A DNA stretch of 64,000 bases, from contig JBBBDQ010000420.1 of the NCBI GenBank assembly GCA_037127315.1, positions 1,268,501 to 1,332,500 on the forward strand, given 5' to 3'. Numbering within the stretch: position 1 is the first letter of the stretch; each line of letters starts with the position of its first letter. Source of the DNA: Ascarosepion bandense (lineage: Eukaryota; Mollusca; Cephalopoda; Sepiida; Sepiidae). Under the pieces are notes generated by a model. The model was given only the letters and a program-made list of their open reading frames with translations. It had not been told where the DNA came from and did no database searches. Position numbers and translations under genes: made by a program. Positions 32,445-43,764 of this stretch are shown one piece after another.

Positions 32445-32589
32445 TTGATTGACATTTTAAACTAAATTCTTCTTTTCGTCCACCTGAGTAGAGTGCTCTA
32501 GCTCCACGATTGATGACTATTCCAAACTGTTTAGTATCAGTTGTCTCCTTTTTACTCAACCATTTAAGTTTTTGTTCACCTCACGTTGG

Positions 32590-32780
32590 TGATTTACTTT
32601 CGAAACCATCAAGTTAGGAAATGGTATGAAGCAAGGTGTTCTTGTAGCATTTACACTGTTAGCCGTTTTAATTTCTGCTATTCCTGTTCATGCCTCTAGA
32701 GACATTGACCAGTGTATTTATCTACTCATTTTTACCCCAGGCAAGGCAATAAAACCAAGGTTTACAGGATGCAAAGTTTC
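32590..32780 (+). mobile_element. LINE reverse-transcriptase fragment joined to CR1 tail
   Basis: GNGMKQGVLVAFTLLAVLIS (from about 32614) is a decayed form of NGVKQGCVLAPTLF, the QG motif region of LINE reverse transcriptase. It is followed at 32720 by CATTTTTACCCCAGGCAAGG, a CR1 3'-terminus-like block. Downstream the ORF continues only by chance. Confidence 0.5.
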
Positions 32781-32982
32781 AGGTATTGCCTTCACATCTC
32801 ATTGGGTCCAGTCATCGGAAGAAAATCGGGGGCGTACAACAACCGAAAAGACGTTCATATCTTTGTTACCAACAATTGGAACACTGTAAATAATTATAAA
32901 ACTTTATTTCAGAAACATAGACTTACATTTTATCATATATGTATAAATATTTTTACGAATTTATCTATCTCTCTCTCTCTCC

Positions 32983-33009
32983 ATATATATATATATATAT
33001 ATATATATA
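32983..33009. repeat. TA tract
   Basis: Pure TA run abutting the 3' end of the minus-strand SINE-B. Confidence 0.9.
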
Positions 33010-33285
33010 GTCATCCGTAGACAGATCTGTTTCGCTGTATCACAGCTCATCAGTACGGTTAGACAGCCGATTGCTTTTTACCCAGGATTGAAACCCGACC
33101 CAATTGGCGTCAGTCGGCGATTCTACCTCTGAGCTATGGACTCTCGGTAGAAGGAGGCAGACTTTTTAGCGTGTATATTGTCATTATACCTGCCCAATTG
33201 CTGAATGAACGATGCGTAGCTGCCAGAGTGGCTACTGTTTTTCAAATTTTACCATTCTTCCAGAGTGCTCAATCAGTGTGTGAGA
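33010..33285 (-). mobile_element. SINE-B, full length
   Basis: Sense (minus): ACCGAGAGTCCATAGCTCAG (A box), GGGTTTCAATCC, GATGAGCTGTGATACAGCGA, GGATGACT, then TA. Confidence 0.8.
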
Positions 33286-33289
33286 GCGG

Positions 33290-35090
33290 ATATATATGTA
33301 TATATATCTTTTTCTTTGACCTCAATCAGTCGGTCAGTCAAGCTGGCTAAAATCATAGACAAGACATTTTACGAATGAAACCTTTTTCTTCGAAATGCGC
33401 GTGCGTTAACAGAATAGTTACTAAGTAAATTAAGGCAGCTTTTGCTATTGAAAGTGAATGTGGGCCGGTGACTGCATAGTAACAAACACCCGTCGTGATA
33501 ACCGAATTCTGATTGGCCTACAAGATGGTACGATGACAATTGGAGGAAATTCTGAGTCCACAAGGATAAAATTATGTACAGTTAGTTGGCCATAGGCTCC
33601 CAATTAAATGAAACGTATTTGTCAGATTGGATAAGCCCACACACCAAACCAACTCTTGTAGGGCGCGCTTACAACAGTGGTCATGAACAATTCAAGAAGA
33701 CGAGTTCCTCCTCCTTGTTTGACTAAGAACATAAATCTAACTGAAACTGAACTTAAAGATTTTACTGAAATTAAAGTCTCGTCCAGTAAAGTTGAATCAT
33801 GAGACGAAATATTCCCTGAGACGAATACTCGTGAAGATTAGAAGCAATGAAGATGAAGAAGATAGAAAAACCCTTTATGAGAAACCCAACAAATATGCTA
33901 AGAAAATCTCCTCCAACAGATATGAAGATTAAAATATGATTGCTAGTCTTTGGATGTTGACGTGTTGACTTCAATGCCTAATATTATATATGCTCCATTC
34001 TATGAGACTACATCTCCAACGCTAATAACAATAATAATAGACATTAAATTCTAATATTGGACACAAATACACTGCACACTCTCTCAGAATGACTTGTCAC
34101 CTGTTAAAACTCAGTGCGGTCCGTGCACACATTGACCAGCACATCATGAATGACCAAAGTACAACTAACAACTTAAGACGAATATTAGTAAGTAATACCA
34201 AATTAGCCTACAGCACCTAATGCAAGGAAAGACTTAAAACTCTAGAAGTTATTATACAAAATGAATAGCCCGCATTAAATAAAATATCAATCACCACAGG
34301 TAAAGGTATCTTCATATGATATAATTAATGGGCACTCACACTTTACGAAGATTATAAAAAAAAACTAAAAAAAATTAAAAATAAAATAAGAATTTAAATC
34401 AAATTATTAAATAAAAATTTGCATTCATTTGTTCGGCCTATAATTTTTGCATATGACGCCATACTAGAATATTTCTGTTAAGATGCCCTGTCTACAGTGG
34501 AATGAACTCTTCCTCTTTCATAAATTCTAACCTGCAATACTTCCCGGGAGGCAGTCCGGACGCAGTGTAACTTGACAGTTCTAGCTGCTGATTAATAATT
34601 TTTTTAATATAGATTCTGTTATTTCAATACACTGGTTCAACCTACTTTCTTGTTTTCCTGTATTTCTTCCTGGTCCTAACAAGCCACAACAATTTCAAAT
34701 ATTAAGCTTCCGAAAGAATATCCGAATGCAGAAAAAAGAATTCCAAATACCATGCAAACACCATGTCGGTTCTTGATAATGACTGCAAATGTCGAAAGTA
34801 CTTGAATAAAAAATATATATACTTAGATACAGTTTGTTTACGGCTTCGATTACAATACACACCATCTTATTCGAAAACTGAAAAACACAATAAAAAATTA
34901 AACAGAGAGGCTTTATCAATTCTTTTTAATCATTTATACCTGAATGGATACTTGCTGCCTAAATAAAAATATATATAACATATCTATATAATATAAAGTA
35001 TATAATTGAAAATGGCTATATAATTGGCTGAAAGCACGTGATACGATAAAAATCATCGTCATTTTTTTAATATCATTTACATTGTTCGGA
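33290..35090. other. Unassigned DNA
   Basis: No element identified over about 1.8 kb. Frames at 33369-33563, 33771-33974, 34695-34919 and 34763-34966 show nothing recognisable. Could hold old, unrecognised repeats. Confidence 0.45.
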
Positions 35091-35430
35091 CTATTATCCT
35101 CATCTTTATTGAGATTACTACGATGTTTCGTCCGTTATACGCTCCGGCGTTCTTCGGGTGCTAAGAATTTTGAACTGAACACTTTATTACGATCACTGGG
35201 GTATATCAATCTCATTCCATGGTAGCCATGCAGTTATTACCCTTTAACTTAAATCTGTAAGTTATTTGTTCACTACTGCTGTAGCCTGGTATTAAGCTCA
35301 CAAATCTTTGAGTCAAGTCACTGGAACTAACCAAAGTCTATATCCACTGGACCATGTGTTCTTGAATATAGACAAACGCATATTTTATATTCCTTATCTC
35401 CAACAAAGGCCAAAAATTTAAGGATTTTTC

Positions 35431-35450
35431 AAAGAAAGCTTGCTGTCTAG

Positions 35451-35488
<38 letters not shown>

Positions 35489-35507
35489 AGGCAGCAACCT
35501 TTCTTTC
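35431..35507. repeat. Palindrome centred on a TA tract
   Basis: AAAGAAAGCTTGCTGTCTAG (35431-35450) pairs with CTAGGCAGCAACCTTTCTTT (35487-35506); the loop is a TA run. Confidence 0.8.
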
Positions 35508-35885
35508 TATGTTTCGAGATTTCTATTCCGCCATCAGGTAATGTTAGATCATATTTGTGAAAATGATTTTCATTTAAATGTAAAAAACAACACCTTTGTT
35601 ATTTATAAATATGGAAAGACATAAACATTTATTTGTGTGTTCAATTTAACTAATCAGAATAGTGATTCATTTTAAATTTGAAAAAATGTTTATATTTTTG
35701 AGGAATACATGATATTTTTCTTTCAGTATTAACGGCCAAACTGTGAACTTAATTTTTAAAATCCCTGTCTTATTGCTTCGTATTGTTTCTTATATTTAAA
35801 TGAAAATCATTTTCATAACTATGATCTAACATTGCCTGATGGCGGGATAGAAATCTCGAAACATAGAAATTTCCGTATTGCAATG
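35504..35885. repeat. Inverted pair of PLE terminal repeats
   Basis: Arms 35504-35579 and 35794-35869, 76 bp each, with about six differences; spacer about 214 bp. Same terminal repeat as at 15830-16060, with hammerhead sequence in both arms. The right side continues into GAGTTCTCCGGCATTTATTT and ends at a TA tract (36021-36070). Confidence 0.75.
35830..35885 (+). ncRNA. Hammerhead ribozyme-like motif
   Basis: Helix I CAUUGC (35830-35835) with GCAAUG (35880-35885), core CUGAUGG (35836-35842, last A replaced by G), helix II GGGAU/AUCUC, GAAAC (35858-35862), AUU before the 3' helix I strand. The core substitution probably inactivates this copy. Confidence 0.6.
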
Positions 35886-36020
35886 TATTTTTAATTAAAA
35901 AAACAATTTTAATTTTAAAATTATATTATGCTCTAAAATATTTATTGTCTTGAGCACTTTAAAAAAAATAAATAAATGCCGGAGAACTCGCAATTGTAAA
36001 ACTGCTGTTTCTCTTCACCT

Positions 36021-36071
<51 letters not shown>

Positions 36072-36181
36072 AACTAAGTTGTTGAACTCGTAGGTTTATT
36101 TACCTTTTTGTTCATGCATTTCCTTTTATAAAAAGTGCTCGATACAAATGTAGACCGTTATACTGTAATTTGAAAATTACA

Positions 36182-36232
<51 letters not shown>
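36021..36232. repeat. TA tracts around a terminal-repeat piece
   Basis: TA runs at 36021-36070 and 36184-36232 bracket 36068-36172, which matches 6306-6415 (GTTGAACTCGTAGGTT, AGTGCTCGATAC). Confidence 0.75.
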
Positions 36233-36234
<2 letters not shown>

Positions 36235-36239
36235 TAATC

Positions 36240-37107
36240 ACGCAAATATTTACATATCTCACACTCTATGAATTTAATTATTACGGATTATCGATCAATT
36301 TTTTCCTCCGGTTCTATCGAATCTTGTAATTTAGTAAATGCAGAAAGTTTCATGCAGTTCCTCATTTGTGAAAACTTTGAGACAATTTGAAGTTCTAAAA
36401 ATGCATTGTTTCTTCTTGTTCTTGTTCTTTTGAAAGAGAAAGAAATAATTTGCTGTGCAACTTCTGAGAAGAGACACCGTACCAGCATTCATTTTACAAT
36501 TACCTACTGACCTGAGGGTTATCCACTATAGACAGTGAGAAAGAATTAATTGGATTAGTCATGTCAGTATCTTCTCGCAAGGGAACGATTGTTGCACTGT
36601 TGAAACGAAACTAATCGCAAACACAACAAGAAAAGTACCCGAGAAAGAAATTAATCGTGGAAACAAGAATAAAAACAATTGAATTACTTGAAGCAAAATT
36701 CACTTTTCTCTGTAAGTTGCGAGTTAAACGTCGGCAAGAAGTCTTAGCTTTACCAGTGATATGAATTTTTTTTCTCTTTTTTCTTTCTCGTCTGCTCTTT
36801 TTTTATTGTTGTTGATGCCGAAAAAGAATCGTACATGAAAGAAAAATGTTGAATATTCGTCTGACTAGAAGACAAAAAGAATGAGTAGACATTTTTCCTT
36901 ATTGTTGTTGTGTATTAAATTTGTCACATTCCCTTCGGTCCTCGATAAGGAACCAATATCAGAAGCTGGGTGAAAGGGTGCTTGCTTATTGCTAAAGATG
37001 GCTGCAAATGACTGCTTCTGATTTACCAAATTGCTCTGACTTATCTGCAGAGGTAGTTCTCCCTATGATTTCAACTACTGAAGTAGTCTTTTGATAATAA
37101 CTGACAC

Positions 37108-37161
<54 letters not shown>

Positions 37162-37384
37162 ATATCATATGAGAACAGGAAGTTCTCTGACCATCATTCA
37201 TTGTCTGCGTGTGACATTCTATATATGTAATGTGTATACGTTGTCTGTGTTGGGTGTAATTATCTTACATGTGCTTCAATCATATAATGTGATCGCAATC
37301 ATGTGTACACATACATGCACACACAATTTTAGAGAAAAAAACTGGATAGAGTTAGTGACGGAAAAAGGATTCAAGATTAATGGA
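36240..37384. other. Unassigned DNA with AAT microsatellite
   Basis: An AAT trinucleotide run at about 37110-37160 lies in otherwise unassigned AT-rich DNA. The two tyrosine- or isoleucine-rich frames across it are artefacts. Confidence 0.5.
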
Positions 37385-37766
37385 ATTCAAGGAGACAGAG
37401 GATAGCAATGGAGGTTGCATTTAAACTTTAGAAGATTGTTGCTATCGGGGAAGCAAGGAAACGAAAGGGGGTCCCACGAGTGAGGCGTGCCTTAAAAGAA
37501 ACTATCAGAGTAGAAGAGGAGGTTATATTTGACTATATCAATAGTAAAAGGGTGCAAATCAGATATCAATCTAGTAGTAAATTTATGTTGTCTGGCTACC
37601 AGGAAAAAATGCTTGTCAAAACAGTTGAAATGAAAATAATTGCAGAAAAGAGTTAAGAAAGCCACATATGCCGCTGAAAAGTGGTTGAAGTCGAGATACT
37701 GAGTCAGGATCGATTACATTATATATAATGCAATCGATCCTGACTCAACATCTCGATTTCAGTCAC
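37385..37766 (-). mobile_element. CR1-like LINE relic folded back on itself
   Basis: GATTGTTGCTATCGGGGAAG and the following 300 bp are the minus-strand CR1 C-terminus. At its 5' edge, 37681-37716 is repeated in inverted form at 37731-37766 (GAGTCAGGATCGAT ... ATCGATCCTGACTC) around a short TATATA loop. Confidence 0.7.
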
Positions 37767-37773
37767 TTCGGAA

Positions 37774-37812
<39 letters not shown>

Positions 37813-37816
<4 letters not shown>

Positions 37817-37828
37817 AAATTTTTGTTT

Positions 37829-37870
<42 letters not shown>

Positions 37871-37884
37871 AAACAAAAATTTCG
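37813..37884. repeat. Palindrome centred on a TA tract
   Basis: CGAAAATTTTTGTTTTATTA and its inverse TAATAAAACAAAAATTTCG flank a TA run of about 32 bp. Confidence 0.8.
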
Positions 37885-37889
37885 CTATT

Positions 37890-38007
37890 TAACTCAGTTA
37901 AATAGCCATAAATTAATATCAATTTTAATTTAATTTAATTTAATTAAAGTAATATTAATTAGGATAGGGTTTTTGGGATTTATCCATCTGACCAACCTTT
38001 GGGATCT

Positions 38008-38010
<3 letters not shown>
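37890..38010 (-). repeat. R4 fragment
   Basis: Inverted copy of the R4 start (AATCCCAAAAACCCTATCC, CTAATTAATATTA in minus sense), next to TA tracts on both sides. Confidence 0.5.
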
Positions 38011-38013
<3 letters not shown>

Positions 38014-38096
<83 letters not shown>

Positions 38097-38246
38097 CACG
38101 CTAAAACCGCCTTCGTCTACCGAGCGTCCATAGCTTCAGAGGTATAATCGCCGACTGATGTCAATTCGGTCGGGTTTCAACCCTGGTAGAAACAATCGGA
38201 TGTCTAACCGTACTGAAGATACAGGGAAACAGATCTGTCTGCGGTT

Positions 38247-38297
<51 letters not shown>
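38014..38297 (+). mobile_element. SINE-B fragment between long TA tracts
   Basis: TA runs at 38014-38095 and 38251-38297 flank 38096-38252, which carries the SINE-B sense sequence from GCTAAAACCGCCTTCG through CATAGCTTCAGAGG (A box with an inserted T) to the terminal GTTGACT. The 5' part is absent. Confidence 0.75.
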
Positions 38298-38303
<6 letters not shown>

Positions 38304-38334
38304 TTTATCGTTTGTTTTAATTAATTTAATTTAC

Positions 38335-38600
38335 ACGGAAATTTCTATTTTGAGATTTTACCTCTTCATCAGGCCAATGTTGTTGTGATAATGATTTACA
38401 TTTGCCTGCATAAAAAACACGCTTGTTATTTATGAGTTGATATGGATGGGAGAAGACAGGAAAATATGCGTGTGTTTAATCTAACTGATCAGAATTAAGT
38501 TCAACGTTTAGAATTTGAAAATATAGGTTATATGTTTGGGTCTTAACGGGGAAAGTCAGTCAATTTGGGCCACCGTCTAGACTGCTTTGTTCCGGTGCAA
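38335..38600 (-). repeat. PLE terminal repeat with decayed hammerhead
   Basis: Same family as 15830-16060: CACGGAAATTTCTATTTTG, CTTCATCAGGCCAATG, ATTTATGAGTTGATATGG. On the minus strand CUGAUGA (near 38378) is followed by a GAG/CUC helix and AAAA in place of GAAA. Confidence 0.65.
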
Positions 38601-38819
38601 TGTATCTATTTTTCTTACAAGATTATTATCTTTACTTTCTCTGTATCAAAGCTTTTTTTAAAAACAAAAAATTGAAAGAAAGAAAACATTTTACATTTTT
38701 AATCAAACTCAAAAGGATCTTTGAGTATGAGTATATTATTTCTATTTCGGTTCAGTGAGCATTTTTTCTTAAACTCTTAATTTGTAAAAAAATAATATCT
38801 ATTTAATTAACTAATATTA

Positions 38820-39557
38820 TCTATATATCTAAAAGGCAATCTGTAAGTCTGTATGTTACTGTTTCCTATGCACGCCTACATTTTTTTAAGCTACACCATT
38901 CAAACTATCTAGGGACTCATATCTACAGGGAAGCCAGGTCGATACATAATTTTTGAGTTTAAGTTCAGCAATTTTTACCTTTCGCACTTTTTGGCCAACG
39001 AAGCCGGTTGTTTACATTTTTTCCATAAAACATCTACGATCTAAGATGGTTGCTAGATTACGTCACAGAAATCAAATCACACGTGTCAAACGCGTCGAAA
39101 AAAATGAGATTTTATATTTAATTTTTTTCCTCTAAAATTAAATGTCTACATTTTTCAATATTCTTCGAAAATTTCTAAACTAATAGCGTAATAGTTTTTA
39201 TGCTTCTACATTTTTAAATATTCTTTGAAAATTTCTGAACTGAGAGCGTAATAGTTTTTATATTCCTAATTTCAGTAAAACAAAATAAATAATTTTTATT
39301 TTTATATTAAATTCATTTAGTCAACAAAAAGTGTAAATATTTTCCTCCGTAATTTTGATACAAACGAAATGTTTTCTACAATGTCACAGAAACCATCAAA
39401 TCACGTTTACGCAAAACAACAAAAAATAGATTTTTTAATAGAATTTTTTAACAATTTTGAAACAACAATTTTTTTATATAATTATTATTTTTATATAACC
39501 GAGTCCTACTAGTAAAATGTTCTGAGTTGCACGGGCAACGCCGGGCTATGATGCTAG
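38820..39557 (+). mobile_element. Non-autonomous Helitron, type H2
   Basis: Starts TCTATATATCTAAAAGGCAA after an A and ends GGGCAACGCCGGGCTATGAT + GCTAG before a T: 738 bp. No replicase. The ending recurs, inverted, at 54142. Confidence 0.85.
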
Positions 39558-39589
39558 TATTATAATACAAAACAAATTATCGGTTATAT

Positions 39590-40090
39590 GTAAGTTAATG
39601 TATATTCTTTTATGAAGAATTTCTTATTCATATTCTAAAGTGAACATTTTACATTGTTTACATATGACATATATTTCAGATCGTTTATTTAATAGATTTT
39701 TATTCTTAAGAAATTTAATAATATATAGTTTTTTCATATAGAAACAAGGAGCATGGGTTGTTCAAAGACTTACATATTCTAGCTTTTAAAATTTTCTACT
39801 TTATTGTTGGAGTTTTTATTTTGTTTCTTTTAGATTCAAAACCTTTTTGATAGGGATATTATATTTCTGTACTTAATAAATGAAGAAGCTTGTTGATAAA
39901 ACATTTTTTCAGCGAATTCTTAGTACTACTAACATAGATCTTTATATTTCTATGGTTTTCCGTAGAAGAAATAGTACATTGATAAATTATGGATTCTGTT
40001 TTTCAAAGAGTACTCTGAATGGTTTCTACAATTACATTTATTACTGTCGAAATTACTGATTTCAGTTTTTAGATGATTTTATTTTGAATT
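39590..40090 (-). pseudogene. PLE endonuclease-region relic
   Basis: Aligns with 16640-17100 in the same orientation (ACATATTCTAGCTTTTAAAA, TTCTACTTTATTG, AATTCTTAGTACT, GTTTCTACAATTACATTTAT). It is a second copy of the GIY-YIG end of a PLE with no open frame left. A TA/CA microsatellite (40098-40292) follows. Confidence 0.65.
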
Positions 40091-40095
40091 AGGTT

Positions 40096-40097
<2 letters not shown>

Positions 40098-40142
<45 letters not shown>

Positions 40143-40208
40143 TAAAATACATACATATATATATATATATATATACACATATATATATATATACACTAAA
40201 ATACATAC

Positions 40209-40243
<35 letters not shown>

Positions 40244-40260
40244 TATATATATACACTAAA

Positions 40261-40292
<32 letters not shown>
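40098..40292. repeat. TA/CA mosaic microsatellite
   Basis: TA runs punctuated by three copies of CACTAAAATACATA, giving a higher-order period of about 60 bp. Confidence 0.9.
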
Positions 40293-40298
<6 letters not shown>

Positions 40299-40560
40299 GA
40301 CTGCCGACGCATGGTGTTGACATCAGTTTTATACTTACATACGCTATATCTCTCATATTCAGCACTTTTACGCATATACATAAATTATCTTAAAATTTAT
40401 CATACACACAGTCGCAAGTACACACACAGACACACGTATATATATATACATTATTTAATTATTTAGTTTTTGGTCATAATTGAATTAGAACAATACACAG
40501 TTGTATTAAAATGTGTTCAATACAGTTATATTTGTAGAACTTTTGAATATTTCTTATTTG

Positions 40561-40618
40561 TAAACGAGTTATTATGTAACCCAGGTTTCTACCTTTCAGT
40601 GACTTCAGGCGATTTACA
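40561..40618 (-). ncRNA. Hammerhead-like motif, decayed
   Basis: Minus strand: GUAAAUCGC, CUGAAGU (last core A replaced by U), helix II region CACUGAAAGGUA, GAAAC, CUGGGUU. The mirror partner of the motif at 40638-40706. Confidence 0.5.
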
Positions 40619-40637
40619 ATAACTCTATTTATTTATT

Positions 40638-40704
40638 GTAAATCGCTTGAAAATCGCCTGAAGACACCGAATGGTAGAAACCTGGGTTGCGTAATCAGTC
40701 ATTT

Positions 40705-40706
<2 letters not shown>
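40638..40706 (+). ncRNA. Hammerhead ribozyme-like motif
   Basis: Core CUGAAGA 40658-40664, helix II ACC-GAAU-GGU, GAAA 40677-40680, C81...G86, UU 40687-40688 as cleavage dinucleotide, helix I CGC (40655-40657) with GCG (40689-40691) and distal GUAAAU/AUUUAC. All conserved core bases are present. The 12-bp duplication sits in helix I. Confidence 0.72.
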
Positions 40707-40735
<29 letters not shown>

Positions 40736-40739
40736 GTTG

Positions 40740-42088
40740 ATAAATAGGCAATTATTTTCTGCTGTCTGAACGTCAGATATGATAAGGCAATTCAATTTAT
40801 TACCCTTCTTTTCCAAGTTAGAATGATTTTATGCTGCATCCTGACATTCTCTCCCGTCATTTCTTATATTGTCAGACTCAAAAGGTGTGTTGCACATAAT
40901 ATACATATATATTTGAAATTTTGTTTCTTTTCCTATTGGTACTTATACATTTAAATGACTAAATTTTATAGATGGGTTTTAGAAATTTAATAGCAACAGA
41001 AAATGTTAATAAATTTTTAAACTTGAATACATGTACAATGATTAGTTTTAATTTATAGTAATTATGAAACAAATGAACTAAAGCATACTTGAATGAGAAG
41101 AAGCTTTACTATAATGTCAGGGTATTTTAGTTAAGTCAGTAAAGGGCTCAATAAAATATCAATTTATTTAAATCGATTTTATTCTGATGAAGATTACAAT
41201 CAATGAGAAACCTCTGAAAAAAACTAAAAGATTTTCTCTTCCCCCGCCCTGAAATCATGAAATCCACGCTTCCTTTTGGAAATTTCCCCCCTTGTTTGAG
41301 AACCTCGGGACTAGACGAATTTCACCCGTATCTGTGAAGGCCACCGCGTTCTTCTTTAAATCCCTTTTTTCCCCTTCGCTTTACGTTTTGCTTACAAAGA
41401 TTAGAACACGGATAAAGCAATAAATATGTCCGCCAGCAAATCCGCTTAGGCGTACGTGTGTCTGTTTAAAACGAGATTGTAAACGTGATGAACCTTGACA
41501 ACGGCCATTGTCCAACTCGCTAATCAAAGTAAACAAATGTAAATGAAGAACCCAAACGTGTCAGCCGCAGACAAAGGCAACTGAGCCGGATATGAACTGC
41601 AGTTTCCGTTCAGCATCAGACATGCCGGGTCGTGTTCCGGCATTATTAACGTTTGTTCATCAGGGTGTTAGTTCAAGCACTTTTCTCGGCGGCGTCAGCG
41701 TGTATATGCGAAACAGAAACAACTCTAAGGAGGGGACCTTGTAAAATAACCACAAAGGCAATGGTAGCAGCAATTCTCAATTGCTTTAGTCTCGTATCAA
41801 CGAGATACAAATACAAAACTACACTTGGTCCCTACTGGCAACTCAACTGTTTATATAACACTGGGCAAGGCAACATATACCTGCCTGTTGAAGTCAGAGA
41901 ATAGGAACTAACCATCCAATTTTTCTCTACAAACCTAAAGTTCAATACCATTGTATAACGCTTCCGGTTTGGGAAACTATACAACTGGTCGACCGGCCAG
42001 TACATTCACACTTATGGCTGAATCAGACAGCTATTCCTACAATCACTAAAAGAGAGCTGGAATTCTGCTACACATTTATAAGAAAACA
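40740..42088. other. Unassigned DNA with a GC-balanced block
   Basis: 41215-41660 stands out: little low-complexity sequence, balanced composition and no repeat terminus. It may be a conserved non-coding element or an exon/UTR of an unseen gene. The frame at 41653-41904 has no recognisable domain. Confidence 0.4.
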
Positions 42089-42615
42089 AGCAGTATAGCC
42101 CGGCGTTGCTCGGGTGTAATGAAAGTTTTAAAACTAATCCATGGTTCTGGAGCTCAGACTCTTTGGACGTTGACACAAAAGACTAAAAAGCAATTGTTGT
42201 TTCCAGTTAAAGCGAAACCGTAGACTGAAAGAAAAATGAATGGATGTAAGTCAAATTCTGATTTCCTGGTATCAATATCAAATAAGCTTTTTTCGTCGAA
42301 AACTACAACCTTGAAACTTCTGAATATCGTTTCTTATGTCTTTGTCTATGAGTGTATCAAATTTGATTAAAATCGGACCACTTCTTCTATAACCCGATTT
42401 TTTCGATTATCGATTTTCGATATTTATTGGAGGTACCTCGACACAAAACCTAGCTAAGAACACTCGCAGACGCTTATAGTACAACTGTGTAAATTTTCAA
42501 GAAAATCGGTTCAGCCGTTTCGGAGTCTATAGGTAACGGATACACACACACAGACACAGACACACACACACAGAGACACACACACAGACACAGACACAGA
42601 CACACACACACACAC

Positions 42616-42652
<37 letters not shown>

Positions 42653-42676
42653 GTTCCATTTATAAATAAGTTTAGA
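42089..42676 (-). mobile_element. Non-autonomous Helitron, type H1
   Basis: Minus-strand copy: 5' end at 42676 (TCTAAACTTATTTATAAATG), then a long GT/CA run (42541-42652). The 3' end near 42089 reads GCCGGGCTATACTGCTTG, with CTTG in place of CTAG. Confidence 0.75.
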
Positions 42677-42679
42677 TTT

Positions 42680-43184
42680 CTGAAATTTCTAAAATCCATG
42701 AGAAAATATGTGATATTCAAAGGACATATTGAAAACAGTAATTGGTTGCTTAGTTTTTTTTAATTTTTAATTTTTGTCTTTTGTGTTTCGTTTTTTATAG
42801 TAAGGTTCAGCCTGTACAATGTCCAGGTGCTATTCGTGTTATAGGATTATGATAAGAAATAACTTATATGAAACTTATAACTTATAAAGAGAAATTGTTC
42901 GTGGGAAGTAACTGTTAGAGCTGAAACTACTTCTCACCGAGGGAATGTAGACGGTTTGTTGCTATATAAGTGGCACGGCGGGTCCTAGACGTGATGCTTA
43001 GTCCTGGCGGAAACAATGATTGTAGTTCGTCCGAGCCCTTTCCATGACAATAGTTTCAGAGCAGAGAGTGTTTCGCCACACCCCGTCTATGAGAAAGAGG
43101 TCGTGGAAGGAGATTTTTTTTCTCTAATAAGGATTCGGAGACGCTTTTGAAGATATCCCTTATTTAATGCCAAAATCTGTATTT
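42680..43184 (+). promoter_or_regulatory. Possible TATA promoter (unproven)
   Basis: TGCTATATAAGTGGCACGGC at about 42961 is a good TATA-box form followed by GC-richer sequence (42950-43110). No coding region follows. It might be a promoter of an unseen host gene, part of a transposon end, or chance. Confidence 0.2.
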
Positions 43185-43535
43185 TTTTTTAATCATATCA
43201 CCCCGAGCAAGGCGGTAACGTCACTGATGTGCAGGGGGCTACATAGGAGTAAAAAGATTGGAAAAGAGAAAACCGGAAACCGCATCCTAAACAGGAAATA
43301 AGGGATGAGCCTCTTAACCTGTTCAATAGACGTGGGTGGAGTATGAACCGGGCGATAGTTTAGTCTATCTACTCCAATTGAAAAAAAATGTGAGAAAATT
43401 GGAAAAGAAAAAACCGGAAACCGCATCCTAAACAGGAAACAAGGGATGAGCCTCTTCACCTATTCAATAGACGTGAGTGGAGTGTGAACGGGGCGATAGT
43501 TTAGTCTATCTACTCCAGTTAAAGTCTATCTACTC
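43185..43535 (-). mobile_element. CR1-like 3' UTR with two monomers
   Basis: Same terminus and monomer as 19745-20040: TTTTTTTTAATCATATCACC, then two units of about 135 bp with GGAAACCGCATCCTAAACAG and GGCGATAGTTTAGTCTATCT. At the right edge TCTATCTACTCCA is repeated again. Confidence 0.75.
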
Positions 43536-43589
43536 CAATTAGTCTGTATATTTTCTACGTAATTTTATTTTGAGATAATAACGGTTTTA

Positions 43590-43760
43590 GTGATATATGT
43601 TTCATTAACTGATTCAAAGCTAGGGGAGAGGAGCTCGAGACATACATTTCGCAAGAATATTTGAGCGTAAACGAATATAACGAACCCAAATGGAATTGAA
43701 ACTTGGCTCTTCGATTTAATATTTCCGAACCATTATCCTTTACACGTGGCACGCCAAGCA
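43590..43760 (-). mobile_element. SINE-A-like relic
   Basis: AATGGAATTGAAACTTGGCT and GAGCGTAAACGAATATAACG recall the head half of SINE-A on the minus strand, very diverged. Confidence 0.35.
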
Positions 43761-43764
43761 ATTT

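Larger units (their letters stand above)
40556..40710. repeat. Inverted pair of hammerhead units
   Basis: Left arm 40556-40622, right arm 40633-40710 with a loop of about 10 bp; the right arm has an extra 12 bp from a local duplication (AAATCGCTTGA/AAATCGCCTGA). Each arm is a complete hammerhead unit, on opposite strands. The TA tract 40711-40733 follows. Confidence 0.8.

Noticed and set aside
32626..32889. An ORF starting MKQGVLVAFTLLAVLISAIP that looks like a secreted-protein signal peptide
   Set aside because: The sequence just before it (NG) and the KQG..L..TL pattern identify it as a decayed LINE reverse-transcriptase QG motif (NGVKQGCVLAPTLF); the hydrophobic look is incidental, and the frame then runs into CR1 tail sequence.
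37091..37405. Poly-Asn ORF resembling a low-complexity protein
   Set aside because: Produced by the AAT trinucleotide run; flanking codons show no domain.
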